From: Deltaproteobacteria bacterium
GTDB lineage: Bacteria > Desulfobacterota > Desulfobacteria > Desulfobacterales > QNYZ01
Reading direction: 5' to 3'
DNA length: 45,034 nt
Assembly: GCA_003973265.1 (NCBI GenBank)
Contig: QNYZ01000090.1
Span: forward strand, 1 to 45,034
Below, piece by piece: positions 1 through 8,878 of the stretch; position 1 is the first letter of the stretch; every line of letters starts with the position of its first letter. Under the pieces are notes generated by a model. The model worked only from the letters and a program-made list of their open reading frames with translations. It made no database searches and was not told the origin of the DNA. The translations under genes and the position numbers were made by a program.

Positions 1-191
1 GCCGTACAGATGGTTTCTATCATCGCCTGGCTGTCGTCGGTAGAACCATCGTTAACAAAAAGAACGGTGGTATCCATGGGACTTTGAGACAGAAATCGAT
101 CCATTTCACCCTGAAAATGCTTCAGACACGGGGCCTCATTATATACCGGCACAATAATCGTCAATTTTTCACTGTCTGAACCTTTTGACAT
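1..191 (-). CDS. Glycosyltransferase family 2, N-terminal part (cut by window edge)
   Basis: Only the first 63 codons lie in the window; the rest runs off the left edge. The reading starts MSKGSDSEKLTIIVPVYNE and continues to a VNDGSTDDS motif at about residue 48. IIVPVYNE followed by the (F)VNDGSTD nucleotide-sugar binding motif is the start of the GT-A fold of family 2 glycosyltransferases (dolichyl-phosphate mannose synthase-like). The ATG is preceded by AGGGGTACAAG, a weak ribosome binding site. The acceptor and sugar cannot be judged from this piece. It is the last gene of the minus-strand run after tmk, with about 280 nt between them. Confidence 0.8.
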   Translation of the reverse strand, partial: MSKGSDSEKLTIIVPVYNEAPCLKHFQGEMDRFLSQSPMDTTVLFVNDGSTDDSQAMIETICT

Positions 192-473
192 CTTGTACCC
201 CTGTTGGTTATACTGAATAATTATTTAATTTTATATTTAAGGATATCATAGTAAACACGGTTGAATATCCCCTATTCCAGACTGCCGGACACCTGCCGGG
301 TCGTTTCGAAAGCATTAAAAATGCCAACCGGGAAAAATATCGACGGGTATCTGCAGTACGATAGTAGCCCAAAATGAATGGCCCGTAAAGATCGTGGATA
401 AAAAAGCGATATCGGTAAGACAACCAAAATGAAACGATGGGGTTACTTTTTCATACAGACCAGGCCGGAAAAA

Positions 474-1103
474 CTATCCGCCCTGTTTGACAAGTGGTCT
501 GATCAGCGGTTCAACATACGCCCGGATGCGGTCGTGAACGTCCCCGAGAGATCCGCTGCCGTCGATCCGGACGATAAATTCATCATCAAGTGCGGCCAGA
601 CACCGCGCCACCTTATCCAGGTAGGATTCCTTTTCAAAAAGGTTCGGTGTTTCCCTGCGATATTTCCGGATCCGGTCGATCCCCGCAGTGACGGGGATAT
701 CAATCAGAAGTACCAGGTCAGGTTTAGGGCAGAAGGCTTCATTGTCAGACCGGATTTTCACGGGATCGAGCCCCAGCGCGCCCTGATACGCAATTGTCGA
801 AAAATAGTAACGATCCAGGATGACGACTTTACCGTTTTCTATCGCGGGCTGAATCAGCGTGTCCACGTGGATCCTGCGATCCTTCATAAACAGGCGATAC
901 TCCTCCTCCGGGACCGCGGTTTCTCTCCCTTTTTCCGCCAGTTCACGGATTTTCCGGCCATATTTGCTGTCGGTGGGTTCCCTCGATAGAACGGTGTCTA
1001 TGCCGCGCCGCTGCAGATCATCGTAGAGCATACGGGCCTGGGTCGATTTTCCGGCACCGTCAATGCCTTCAATGATGATTAATATCCCTTTGCCGCCTGG
1101 CAT
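474..1103 (-). CDS. tmk: Thymidylate (dTMP) kinase
   Basis: Phosphorylates dTMP to dTDP with ATP in the cytoplasm, on the path to dTTP. The 209-residue length is normal. The P-loop is GIDGAGKS at residues 13-20; the substrate-side DRYYFSTIAYQGA motif and an Arg-rich lid segment (RKYRRETPN) follow in family order. The ATG has AGGA 8 nt upstream. It begins 5 nt after the stop of the HsdR_N-like gene and is probably in the same transcript. Nothing in it looks damaged. Confidence 0.95.
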   Translation of the reverse strand: MPGGKGILIIIEGIDGAGKSTQARMLYDDLQRRGIDTVLSREPTDSKYGRKIRELAEKGRETAVPEEEYRLFMKDRRIHVDTLIQPAIENGKVVILDRYYFSTIAYQGALGLDPVKIRSDNEAFCPKPDLVLLIDIPVTAGIDRIRKYRRETPNLFEKESYLDKVARCLAALDDEFIVRIDGSGSLGDVHDRIRAYVEPLIRPLVKQGG

Positions 1104-1108
1104 CGTCG

Positions 1109-1654
1109 TTATCCTGCCTCTTTTCGGGTGATATTGACATTCATGGCATCATAAGATTTGAAAATAATCGATTCCCGTTCATGCCGGTCTGCGGGATAAG
1201 GTACAAACTCGGTATTCCTTGCCAATTGAACCGCCGCTTTACGGCCGGGAATCGCATCCATCCCCGTGCCGATCTTTTTCCCGCTGACGGTATCGTACAC
1301 CACCGCCGTCCGACCGTCGCTGACCACGCTGAGCGGAACCTGGTAGCTGGTCAGTAATCTGGCGCCAGCGACAATTTCCCGCTGGCGGGATTCCAGGGAC
1401 CCGGCGGCACACTTGATGGCCATCACGATCCGTCCGCTGACATGAACGATAAGGTCAATCCGGGACCGGTAGATTTCCGTGCCGAGCATAACGGCAATGG
1501 GATAGTTGACATCAATATCGGCCGGCTGAAATGCTTTTTCCCCAACCAGATATCGCTCCACGGCCTGACGGTTGGCTTCCGCCCCTTCGTTGGGCAGGGG
1601 ACGGCCGGTAATGAAATCGGAAATCGTTTCAGGCGGGTTGATGTCGTTATTCAC
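1109..1654 (-). CDS. HsdR N-terminal-type (PD-(D/E)XK fold) protein, probably catalytically dead
   Basis: A 181-residue protein resembling the N-terminal domain of type I restriction HsdR subunits (HSDR_N_2), without helicase or other restriction parts. The usual core is an Asp followed by a strand ending E-C-K. Here the Asp is present (RSRIDLIV, D67) but the strand reads VMAIKCAAG at residues 77-85, so the Glu is replaced and the Lys shifted; nuclease activity is unlikely. It starts at a GTG 3 nt after the gpmI stop and ends 5 nt before tmk, so it is embedded in a housekeeping operon, not a restriction locus. Its role is unknown; a nucleic-acid or nucleotide-binding function is a guess. Confidence 0.7.
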   Translation of the reverse strand: MNNDINPPETISDFITGRPLPNEGAEANRQAVERYLVGEKAFQPADIDVNYPIAVMLGTEIYRSRIDLIVHVSGRIVMAIKCAAGSLESRQREIVAGARLLTSYQVPLSVVSDGRTAVVYDTVSGKKIGTGMDAIPGRKAAVQLARNTEFVPYPADRHERESIIFKSYDAMNVNITRKEAG

Positions 1655-1657
1655 AAG

Positions 1658-3214
1658 TCAGCTCTGTTCCTCAATGATCAACGAATGACCGGTCATCTCC
1701 TCCGGCGGCTGAATTCCTAAAATATCCAGGATCGTGGGGGCAATATCACACAGCGCGCCTTCTGCCAGATGCACGTTTTTTCGGGAATCGTCCACCAGGA
1801 TCAGCCGTACCGGGTTCAGCGTATGGGCGGTATGGGGCTGGCCGTTTTCATCCACCATGGTCTCCGAGTTACCATGGTCGGCCGTGACAATAGCGCTTCC
1901 GTTCATGTCAAGCACCCGGGGGATGATCCGTGCCAGGCAACCGTCCACGGTTTCACACGCTTTCATGGCCGCTTCAAGAATACCGGTATGACCGACCATA
2001 TCCATATTGGCAAAATTCACCACGACCAGGGCATAGCGACCGCTGTCGAGCCTTTTCAACATTTCTTCGGTGACTTCAACGGCGCTCATTTCCGGTTTCT
2101 GGTCATAGGTCGAAACGCCGCGCGGGGACGGGATCAGACAGCGGTCTTCTCTTTCAAACGCGGTTTCTTCGCCGCCGTTGAAAAAATAGGTTACATGGGC
2201 GTATTTTTCCGTTTCGGCGATCCGAAGCTGGGAAAGACCCTCCCGGCTGACCACTTCACCGAGAATATTTTCCAGGTGAACAGGCGCAAACGCGACTGGC
2301 AGGGTAAAACGATCGTCGTAAAGGGTCATACACACATAGTCGCAGAGCTGAGGCGGGCGGGCTCGTTCAAATGATGAAAAATCCGGATCGGTCAGGGCCT
2401 GGGTAATTTCCCGGGCCCGGTCGGCCCTGAAGTTGAAAAAGATGACGCCGTCGCCATCACGAACGGGTCCCACGGGGGATCCATTGGGATCCGTCATCAC
2501 GATGGGCTTCACAAATTCGTCGGTTTCACCCCGGGCGTACGCGTGTTCAATGGCCTGATCGATACTCCGTTCGGCGACCCCCTCTCCGGCCGTGTAGAGA
2601 CGATACGCCATTTCAACCCGCTGCCAGCGAGTATCGCGGTCCATGGCGTAATACCGGCCACAGATCGAGGCGACCGCTCCCGTCCCCATCCGGTTGATAT
2701 TGTCCTGCAATACCTTGAGATAGGTGACACCGCTGTGAGGCGGGGTGTCCCGGCCGTCCATGATGGCATGCACGAAAACATGCTCAATCCCCCGGCTTTT
2801 GGCCAGCGATAACAATGCGATTAAATGATCAAGATGGCTGTGAACACCCCCGTCGGATACCAGCCCGATGAGATGGAGAGCCGTGTTCTTTTTCCGGACC
2901 CGGCGGATGACCCGGTCAAACGCCGAATTGCTGTTAAAGGATCCGTCCTCAATGGCTTGATTGATCCGCACCAGATTCTGGTAGACGATCCGGCCGGCGC
3001 CAATATTCATATGTCCCACTTCGGAGTTTCCCATGACGCCATCCGGCAGTCCCACCGCGGCACCATGACATCTCAAGCGGGTATGGGGCCGGGTGGCGAT
3101 GAGCTGATCCATAAACGGGGTGTCGGCCAGCCTGACGGCATTGTTCTCGGTGGCTTCTCGTAAGCCCCAGCCATCCAAAATAATCAACACGCAGGGTCGC
3201 ACAAAATCATTCAT
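1658..3214 (-). CDS. gpmI: 2,3-bisphosphoglycerate-independent phosphoglycerate mutase
   Basis: Interconverts 3- and 2-phosphoglycerate through a phosphoserine intermediate; a cytoplasmic Mn-dependent enzyme of the alkaline phosphatase superfamily. 518 residues is typical. Visible landmarks: LIILDGWGL near residue 10 (metal Asp14), [14 protein letters not shown] with catalytic Ser64, [20 protein letters not shown], and the C-terminal TADHGNSE metal site. The ATG overlaps the rsfS stop by 4 nt (ATGA), suggesting coupled translation. It fits glycolysis/gluconeogenesis in an anaerobe. Confidence 0.97.
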   Translation of the reverse strand: MNDFVRPCVLIILDGWGLREATENNAVRLADTPFMDQLIATRPHTRLRCHGAAVGLPDGVMGNSEVGHMNIGAGRIVYQNLVRINQAIEDGSFNSNSAFDRVIRRVRKKNTALHLIGLVSDGGVHSHLDHLIALLSLAKSRGIEHVFVHAIMDGRDTPPHSGVTYLKVLQDNINRMGTGAVASICGRYYAMDRDTRWQRVEMAYRLYTAGEGVAERSIDQAIEHAYARGETDEFVKPIVMTDPNGSPVGPVRDGDGVIFFNFRADRAREITQALTDPDFSSFERARPPQLCDYVCMTLYDDRFTLPVAFAPVHLENILGEVVSREGLSQLRIAETEKYAHVTYFFNGGEETAFEREDRCLIPSPRGVSTYDQKPEMSAVEVTEEMLKRLDSGRYALVVVNFANMDMVGHTGILEAAMKACETVDGCLARIIPRVLDMNGSAIVTADHGNSETMVDENGQPHTAHTLNPVRLILVDDSRKNVHLAEGALCDIAPTILDILGIQPPEEMTGHSLIIEEQS

Positions 3215-3588
3215 GAGATATCTCCAGTGCTGTCCGGCTTCCAGCCGGTCTCCAGCCGCGGCGCATCGGCCCAGAACCCTTCCAGATCGTAAAGCGCCCG
3301 AATCGGTTCGTAAAACACATGAATCACGACATAACCGTAGTCAAGGATAATCCAGTGACCGGTCTTTTGCCCTTCAATGCTCAATGGGCTGATTTTTTCT
3401 TTTTTTAATTCGAGCCGGATATGATCGGCAATGGCCGACACATGCCTGCTGGACCGGCCGCTGCAGATAAAAAATGCATCGGCCACCGATGTCAGATTAC
3501 GGACATCCAGCCCCACCAGATTACCGACTTTTCGACCGCATATGGCATCAACAAACTTCTTTAATTCGGGTTCAAGCCCCTTTTTCAT
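3211..3588 (-). CDS. rsfS: Ribosomal silencing factor RsfS
   Basis: A 125-residue RsfS/Iojap family protein that binds ribosomal protein uL14 and blocks subunit joining when growth slows. The conserved run is visible: [20 protein letters not shown], then [37 protein letters not shown] and the C-terminal [11 protein letters not shown]. Start (ATG at 3588) overlaps the nadD stop by 4 nt and its own stop overlaps the gpmI start by 4 nt, so nadD-rsfS-gpmI is a tightly packed unit. The nadD-rsfS pairing is common in bacteria. Confidence 0.95.
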   Translation of the reverse strand: MKKGLEPELKKFVDAICGRKVGNLVGLDVRNLTSVADAFFICSGRSSRHVSAIADHIRLELKKEKISPLSIEGQKTGHWIILDYGYVVIHVFYEPIRALYDLEGFWADAPRLETGWKPDSTGDIS

Positions 3589-4256
3589 TGATAAAATCCC
3601 TGTTTTGCAATGTACTGGTTAACCGGCTCCGGCACCAGAAATTGGATGGATATGTTATTTTTTACCAGTCGGCGAATGTGGCTGGACGATATGTTCAACC
3701 GTGTCACTTCAAGGATATGGACCGGTTTCAGATCGGGATGAACCAGGCTGGACGACGACGGATCAAAGCGATATTGATCGGAAATATCCGACGCCAGTTG
3801 TTTTTTAATCAGCCGCCCGGCGCCGGGCAGATCGACGATCTTTTTTCCGGGTCTCAGCAACACGATGATGGGCACCAGCCGAAAAAGATCCGGGTACCGG
3901 TGCCAGGTATCGTATTCCCGAAATGCATCCAGGCCGATAATCAGAAATACCGTGGTATCCGTAACACCGGCCTGGAACCGTTCAATGGTCTCCACCGTAT
4001 ACGAAAGCCCGGGGCGGTTCAATTCCATGTCCGATTCGAGGATTTCCGGTGTGGCCGATGTGGCCAGCCGGACCATCTCCAGCCGGTCTGCGGCCGGCGC
4101 CATGCTTTTCGCCGGTTTGTGCGGCGGCCGGGCAGACGGTATCATCAAGACCGTATCCAGCTCGAAAGCAATTCGGACTTCCAGGGCGGCCCGTAAATGG
4201 CCCAGGTGAACCGGGTTGAAACTCCCCCCGAATAATCCGATTCTTTTTGATCCCAC
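3585..4256 (-). CDS. nadD: Nicotinate-nucleotide adenylyltransferase
   Basis: Transfers AMP from ATP to nicotinate mononucleotide in NAD synthesis. The 223-residue protein has the nucleotidyltransferase signature GGSFNPVHLGH (H17 and H20) and the C-terminal ISSSHIRRLV motif. It starts at GTG; AAGGAG lies about 4-5 nt upstream and no better start precedes the conserved strand. The stop overlaps the rsfS start. The gene follows proA by a short gap of 30 nt. Confidence 0.95.
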   Translation of the reverse strand: MGSKRIGLFGGSFNPVHLGHLRAALEVRIAFELDTVLMIPSARPPHKPAKSMAPAADRLEMVRLATSATPEILESDMELNRPGLSYTVETIERFQAGVTDTTVFLIIGLDAFREYDTWHRYPDLFRLVPIIVLLRPGKKIVDLPGAGRLIKKQLASDISDQYRFDPSSSSLVHPDLKPVHILEVTRLNISSSHIRRLVKNNISIQFLVPEPVNQYIAKQGFYQ

Positions 4257-4286
4257 GCGACTCCTTACGCTTACCCGCCAACAGTA

Positions 4287-5546
4287 TCAGGTCGTTCTCA
4301 CCTGCCCGTCACCGAAGACAACAAATTTGGTCGTGGTCAATTCTTTAAGCCCCATAGGGCCGTACGCATGCAGCTTGGAAGTACTGATTCCGATCTCGGC
4401 CCCCAGCCCCAGCTGACCGCCATCGTTAAACCGGGTGGACGCATTGACGATCACCGCCGACGCATCCACTTCCCGGATAAAACGCCGCGCCCTTGAATAA
4501 TTACGGGTGACTATCACCTCTGTATGATTGGATCCGTGATCGGCAATATGCGCCATGGCCTGATCAAGGTCATCCACCACCCGCACCGCCAGAACCAGGT
4601 CGAGATATTCAGCGGGCCAGTCCGAATCGTCTGCCGCTTCCGCCCAGGCCAGCCGTTGCCGGGTCCGGCCGCATCCCCGGATGGTCACACCGGCGTCTTT
4701 TAAGCGCCGGCCGACTTTCGGCAAAAAACGGTCAGCGACACTTTGATCAACCAGGAGGGTTTCCATGGCGTTGCAAACACCGGGACGCTGTACCTTCGCA
4801 TTAAAGCAGATATCCTCGGCCATGCCCAGGTCCGCATCCTGATCCACATACACATGGCAGACGCCCTTGTAGTGTTTCAGTACCGGTATTTTTGAATTGG
4901 CGACCACGAAACGGATCAGTCCCTCGCCACCCCGGGGGATAATCAGGTCGATAAACGACTCCTGGGCCAGCAGGGTGGTAACAGCGGCACGATCCGTTAC
5001 CGGAATCACCTGAACGGCCTTTCCGGGTAATCCGGACGCGGTAAGGCTGGCCGTGATCAGGTCCGCCAGGGCCCGGTTGGAGTGAATGGCCTCGGAGCCG
5101 CCCCGTAAAATCACGGCATTACCCGCTTTCAGGCACAAACCGGCAGCATCCACCGTGACATTGGGCCGGGACTCGTAAATAATGCCGATCACACCCAGGG
5201 GAACGCGCATCCGGGAGACCTCCAGACCGTTGGGCCGCAGGCACGATTCGTCCATGGCGCCCACCGGATCGCCGAGTGCCGCCACCTCACGCAGCCCATC
5301 GGCCATGGCACGGATGGTGGCATCGGTGACCTTCAATCGATCAATCATCGCATTGGAGAGCCCGTTTTCTCCGGCCTGTTCGACATCTTTGGCGTTGGCC
5401 GTAAAAATACGTTCGGAATCGGTTTCCAACTGGTCGGCCAGGGTCATCAATGCCTGATTTTTTTGGGCTGTCGGGATCTGCGACATCAACCGGCCTGCTT
5501 TACGGGCCGCGGCCGCAATCTCCAGGACAATGGCTTCAATGGTCAT
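4287..5546 (-). CDS. proA: Gamma-glutamyl phosphate reductase
   Basis: Second enzyme of proline synthesis: reduces glutamyl-5-phosphate to the semialdehyde with NADPH. 419 residues, full length for an aldehyde-dehydrogenase-superfamily ProA. Recognisable are VPLGVIGIIYESRPNVT, the nucleotide-binding LKAGNAVILRGGSEA, and the catalytic-cysteine segment QRPGVCNAMETLL; the C-terminal half has DGGQLGLGAEIGISTSKLHA. The ATG has GGAG 9 nt upstream. It lies 7 nt after proB, the classical proBA order. Confidence 0.97.
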   Translation of the reverse strand: MTIEAIVLEIAAAARKAGRLMSQIPTAQKNQALMTLADQLETDSERIFTANAKDVEQAGENGLSNAMIDRLKVTDATIRAMADGLREVAALGDPVGAMDESCLRPNGLEVSRMRVPLGVIGIIYESRPNVTVDAAGLCLKAGNAVILRGGSEAIHSNRALADLITASLTASGLPGKAVQVIPVTDRAAVTTLLAQESFIDLIIPRGGEGLIRFVVANSKIPVLKHYKGVCHVYVDQDADLGMAEDICFNAKVQRPGVCNAMETLLVDQSVADRFLPKVGRRLKDAGVTIRGCGRTRQRLAWAEAADDSDWPAEYLDLVLAVRVVDDLDQAMAHIADHGSNHTEVIVTRNYSRARRFIREVDASAVIVNASTRFNDGGQLGLGAEIGISTSKLHAYGPMGLKELTTTKFVVFGDGQVRTT

Positions 5547-5553
5547 GAGATGT

Positions 5554-6693
5554 TTACTCCTCGGTGAGGGTGATCGTCAGGTTATTGCGATGAATCACTT
5601 CATCGTAGGGTGGGTCATTCAGGATCGTGGCGATTTGCCGGGTCTGCAGGCCCATGATCTGACGAATATCCCGGGCACGATAATTGACCAGCCCGACACC
5701 GATGGCCGCATTGTCCGGGCCCCGGCATTCCACCGGCGCCCCGATACCAAAATCACCTTCCACACCGGTAATGCCGCTGGGCAGCAGGCTTTTACCGCGG
5801 GCGGCAATGGCATCGGCCGCGCCCGTGTCCAGACGCAGCACCCCCTCGGGCCGGACGGAATACCCGATCCAGCATTTTCGACGGGCCAGCCGCTTCCGGC
5901 GCGGAACAAAAAAGGTACCCAGTTCATCCCCGTCAAGCAGTCGGATCAGCGTATCCTCCCGGGTGCCGTCGGCAATGATCATGGGGGTCCCCACGGCGGC
6001 CACTTTTTCAGCCGCTTTGATCTTGGTCTGCATTCCGCCGGTTCCCAGATCCCCGGGAATCCGTCCGGCGATGCTCTTAATTTTTTCATCAATGGACTGG
6101 ACCACGGGGATCAGCTCGGCATTTTTATGACGGCGGGGGTCCCGGGTATACAGCCCGTCAATATCGGTGAGATTTATATATAAATCCGCATCCATCAGCA
6201 GGGAAATCATGGCGGCCAGGTTGTCATTGTCGCCGAATTGAATCGATTCCACTTTAACGCTGTCATTTTCGTTAATGACGGGAATCACATTCCATCCCAG
6301 AAGCGTATGCAGGGTATTGCGTACATTCAGGTACCGCTTGCGGTCATTCAGGTCATCACTGGTGAGCAGCACCTGGGCCACCTTGATTCCATAGCGGTCA
6401 AATGCATGCTCGTATTCCATCATCAGCCCGGCCTGTCCAACGGCGGCCACCGCCTGTCTTCCGGGCGTATCGGCAGGGCGTGCTGAAAGGTCGATTTTTT
6501 TCAGTCCGACCGCCATGGCTCCGGATGTCACCAGGACGACTTCCCCTCCCCGGTCCCTGAGCTGACAAATCTGCCGGCTGATGGATCGGACAACATGGAT
6601 ATTCAGGCCATCTGTCCGGGTCAGCACATTGCTTCCCACCTTGACGACGATCCGTTTGGCGGCGGTTATATAGTGCTGTCGATTAAGATTCAT
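5554..6693 (-). CDS. proB: Glutamate 5-kinase with C-terminal PUA domain
   Basis: First enzyme of proline synthesis, phosphorylating glutamate at the gamma carboxylate. 379 residues, the long form: an amino-acid kinase domain (VVKVGSNVLT near residue 15, VTSGAMAVG, NENDSV, DIDGLYTRDPR, GTGGMQTKIKAAE) followed by a PUA domain over roughly the last 100 residues. The ATG lies inside the 3' end of obgE, an 11-nt overlap, so translation is probably coupled. Feedback inhibition by proline is usual in the family. Confidence 0.97.
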   Translation of the reverse strand: MNLNRQHYITAAKRIVVKVGSNVLTRTDGLNIHVVRSISRQICQLRDRGGEVVLVTSGAMAVGLKKIDLSARPADTPGRQAVAAVGQAGLMMEYEHAFDRYGIKVAQVLLTSDDLNDRKRYLNVRNTLHTLLGWNVIPVINENDSVKVESIQFGDNDNLAAMISLLMDADLYINLTDIDGLYTRDPRRHKNAELIPVVQSIDEKIKSIAGRIPGDLGTGGMQTKIKAAEKVAAVGTPMIIADGTREDTLIRLLDGDELGTFFVPRRKRLARRKCWIGYSVRPEGVLRLDTGAADAIAARGKSLLPSGITGVEGDFGIGAPVECRGPDNAAIGVGLVNYRARDIRQIMGLQTRQIATILNDPPYDEVIHRNNLTITLTEE

Positions 6694-7684
6694 CCAGCCA
6701 GGCCAGTTCCTGAGAAATTCGGTTCATCAATGCCGGGATCCCCTCGCCGGTGGCAGCGGAAATCTCCAGTGTGTCGGGGGCATCCGGCGTACTTTTAAAC
6801 GATTCGGCACCGGCTATGGCTTCCGGCAGGTCCATTTTGTTGAGTATCACGATCTGCGTTTTTCGGGCAAGTGTTTCGCTGTATTGCGCCATTTCATGAT
6901 CAATGGTGCGATAACCGGCCAGGGGGTCTTCGACATCGATCATGGTGGCGTCGACCAGGTGTACCAGTATCTGCGTTCGCTCGATATGCCGCAGAAACTG
7001 ATGACCAAGACCGGCACCGGAATGGGCGCCTTTGATCAGGCCCGGAATGTCGGCAACAACATACGGTTCCCCGTGAGGAGGATAAACCACCCCAAGGTTG
7101 GGGTAAAGTGTGGTAAAGGGATAATCTCCGATTTTGGGTCGCGCCGATGAAATCGCAGAAATAAGGGTGGATTTTCCGGCATTGGGAAGCCCGATCAGCC
7201 CCACGTCCGCCAGTAATTTTAATTCCAGCCGAATCGACAGGGTCTGCCCCGGTTCACCGGGCTGGGCCATCCTGGGCGCACGGTTCGTGGACGTTTTAAA
7301 ACGGGTATTTCCCCTGCCCCCCCTGCCGCCCCTGGCAATGACAAACCGTTCCTCTTCGACCAGATCTTTAATGAGATCACCGGTCTCGCCGTCAATGACC
7401 ATGGTTCCCGGCGGTACCTCAATGACCAGGTCGGCACCATTGCGGCCGGTTTTCTGGCTGCCCTGACCGGGCGCCCCGTTTTTGGCTTGGAAATGGGATT
7501 TGTGACGAAGATGGTAGAGGGTCCGTTTACGAAGGTTGGTGGCAATAATAATACTGCCGCCCTGGCCGCCGTCACCACCGTCGGGCCCCCCCCTGGGGAT
7601 GAATTTTTCCCGCCGGAAGCTGACACACCCGCGACCGCCAGCTCCCGAACTTACTGTAATTTTAGCAGAATCAACAAACTTCAC
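6683..7684 (-). CDS. obgE: GTPase Obg (CgtA), large-subunit assembly factor
   Basis: 333-residue essential GTPase that binds the 50S subunit. The N-terminal Obg fold is evident from the glycine-rich stretches ([26 protein letters not shown]) over residues 1-155, followed by the G domain with P-loop GLPNAGKS at 165-172, the switch [16 protein letters not shown], and NKMD. The variable C-terminal domain of longer homologues is missing, as in many relatives. It starts at GTG overlapping the rpmA stop (GTGA). The rplU-rpmA-obgE order is widely conserved. Confidence 0.96.
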   Translation of the reverse strand: MKFVDSAKITVSSGAGGRGCVSFRREKFIPRGGPDGGDGGQGGSIIIATNLRKRTLYHLRHKSHFQAKNGAPGQGSQKTGRNGADLVIEVPPGTMVIDGETGDLIKDLVEEERFVIARGGRGGRGNTRFKTSTNRAPRMAQPGEPGQTLSIRLELKLLADVGLIGLPNAGKSTLISAISSARPKIGDYPFTTLYPNLGVVYPPHGEPYVVADIPGLIKGAHSGAGLGHQFLRHIERTQILVHLVDATMIDVEDPLAGYRTIDHEMAQYSETLARKTQIVILNKMDLPEAIAGAESFKSTPDAPDTLEISAATGEGIPALMNRISQELAWLDES

Positions 7685-7935
7685 TGTGCATAAACGCTGA
7701 CCTTTTTGCGCGTTTTACCCAGCCGTTCGAAAGTAACAATACCGTCAGCCTTTGCAAAAAGGGTATAATCCTTGCCCATTCCGACATTTTCGCCCGGGTG
7801 AATTCGCGTTCCCAGTTGACGAACAAGAATATTTCCGGCCCGGACATACTGGCCGCCATATCGTTTTACGCCTCGGCGCTGACCATTGCTGTCGCGGCCG
7901 TTCCTCGAACTGCCGCCTGCTTTTTTATGTGACAT
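7681..7935 (-). CDS. rpmA: 50S ribosomal protein L27
   Basis: 84 residues beginning [19 protein letters not shown], the classic L27 start with Ser in place of the more usual Ala at position 2; the N-terminal tail reaches the peptidyl transferase centre. [19 protein letters not shown] and [12 protein letters not shown] follow in family order. There is no extended N-terminal peptide needing cleavage. AGGAG sits 9 nt before the ATG. It lies 102 nt after rplU and shares 4 nt with obgE. Confidence 0.98.
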   Translation of the reverse strand: MSHKKAGGSSRNGRDSNGQRRGVKRYGGQYVRAGNILVRQLGTRIHPGENVGMGKDYTLFAKADGIVTFERLGKTRKKVSVYAQ

Positions 7936-8037
7936 GGTATGAAACTCCTATATTTAAAACGAGCCTTATTGAATCTGTTCTTAAAAAAATGGGTTCAGCC
8001 GTTTCAAGGCCATTAATCGACTCAGATGTATCGGAAA

Positions 8038-8352
8038 CTAAATAGCGATCTCGTCGATCCTGACACAGGTGTACGGTTGCCGATGTCCCTGCTTACGACG
8101 ATACCCTTTTCGCCGTTTATACTTAAAAACTACGATCTTGCTATGTTTTCCCTGGTCAATAATGTGGCCCTTGACCACCGCATTTTCCAAAACCGGTGTA
8201 CCGATGGTGACGTTCTCTCCGTCTGAATGCATCAATACATGGTCAAAAACGATTTCCGCCCCCACATCGCCATCCAGCCGCTCAACATTAACGGTCTCTC
8301 CCTCACGGACCTTGTATTGCTTGCCGCCCGATGCAATCACCGCATATCCCAT
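8038..8352 (-). CDS. rplU: 50S ribosomal protein L21
   Basis: 104 residues with the L21 start MGYAVIASGGKQYKVREGE and the C-terminal basic stretch VFKYKRRKGYRRKQGHRQPYT that binds 23S rRNA, including the family signature. GGAGGG lies about 6 nt upstream of the ATG. It is the first gene of the minus-strand run rplU-rpmA-obgE-proB-proA-nadD-rsfS-gpmI, with a sigma70-like promoter just upstream. Confidence 0.98.
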   Translation of the reverse strand: MGYAVIASGGKQYKVREGETVNVERLDGDVGAEIVFDHVLMHSDGENVTIGTPVLENAVVKGHIIDQGKHSKIVVFKYKRRKGYRRKQGHRQPYTCVRIDEIAI

Positions 8353-8419
8353 AATAACCCTCCATCAGCCCGCTGACACCTGCGGACACCTGTTTTTACT
8401 AAGTCAACTAAAACATGAA

Positions 8420-8448
8420 CTTGTAAGAAATGATTGGGTGATTGTCAA
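8420..8448 (-). promoter_or_regulatory. Predicted sigma70-type promoter of rplU
   Basis: On the minus strand, TTGACA (8443-8448) is separated by 17 nt from TACAAG (8420-8425), about 70 nt before the rplU ATG. The -35 is a perfect consensus match, the -10 matches four of six. Placement fits the ribosomal-protein operon. Confidence 0.55.
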
Positions 8449-8561
8449 GATATTTTTATCAAGATCGCTGGATTATACGAGACGGTGGACATTTTTCAGT
8501 TCCATCTTTATATTCGACAGGGATAACAACCGGCCGCATACGGTCTGGCCCGTTATCTGAT

Positions 8562-8741
8562 CGTGTGCAGGGCCAGCCATATGCAGCTGTAATGCAGACA
8601 CCGGGAAAAGAACTCAGTCATGCGACGGGGTTCTGCCTGGGGGAAGGGCTTGCCGGTGACCTGGCCGATATCGGTCCGTGGAGATTTTACGACGACATTG
8701 ACATCAACGTGGTCACCGTGACCTTTATGAACCGGCTCAAA
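8562..8741 (+). pseudogene. Remnant of FdhD (formate dehydrogenase accessory sulfurtransferase)
   Basis: A plus-strand stretch reads GQPYAAVMQTPGKELSHAT, then GFCLGEGLAGDLADI and DDIDINVVTVTF. This matches the early part of FdhD as I know it (a PYA-VM-TPG motif, then GFCL-EG, then NVVTV), the protein that sulfurates the Mo/W cofactor of formate dehydrogenase. No start with a ribosome binding site is visible, and the downstream region with the CGxC catalytic loop is absent: after about residue 100 the frame becomes unrelated and stops near 8810. I judge it a decayed fragment. Confidence 0.5.
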
Positions 8742-8878
8742 AGGCCGGACGGGCACAGACCCCCATTGTTTTTTCCGTATCGCGACCGGCGTCGCTGGCC
8801 GGTCGGTTGAATATCACCCTGGCCTGTCTCGGCTGGCCCCGGGGGTTGTTGGTTTTTTGCGGTGACCAGCGAATCCGG

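Noticed and set aside
208..423. A 71-codon minus-strand open frame between tmk and the glycosyltransferase
   Set aside because: No ribosome binding site or family match. A different frame in the same stretch (NRVYYDILKYKIK near 230) looks about as protein-like, so either could be decayed coding sequence.
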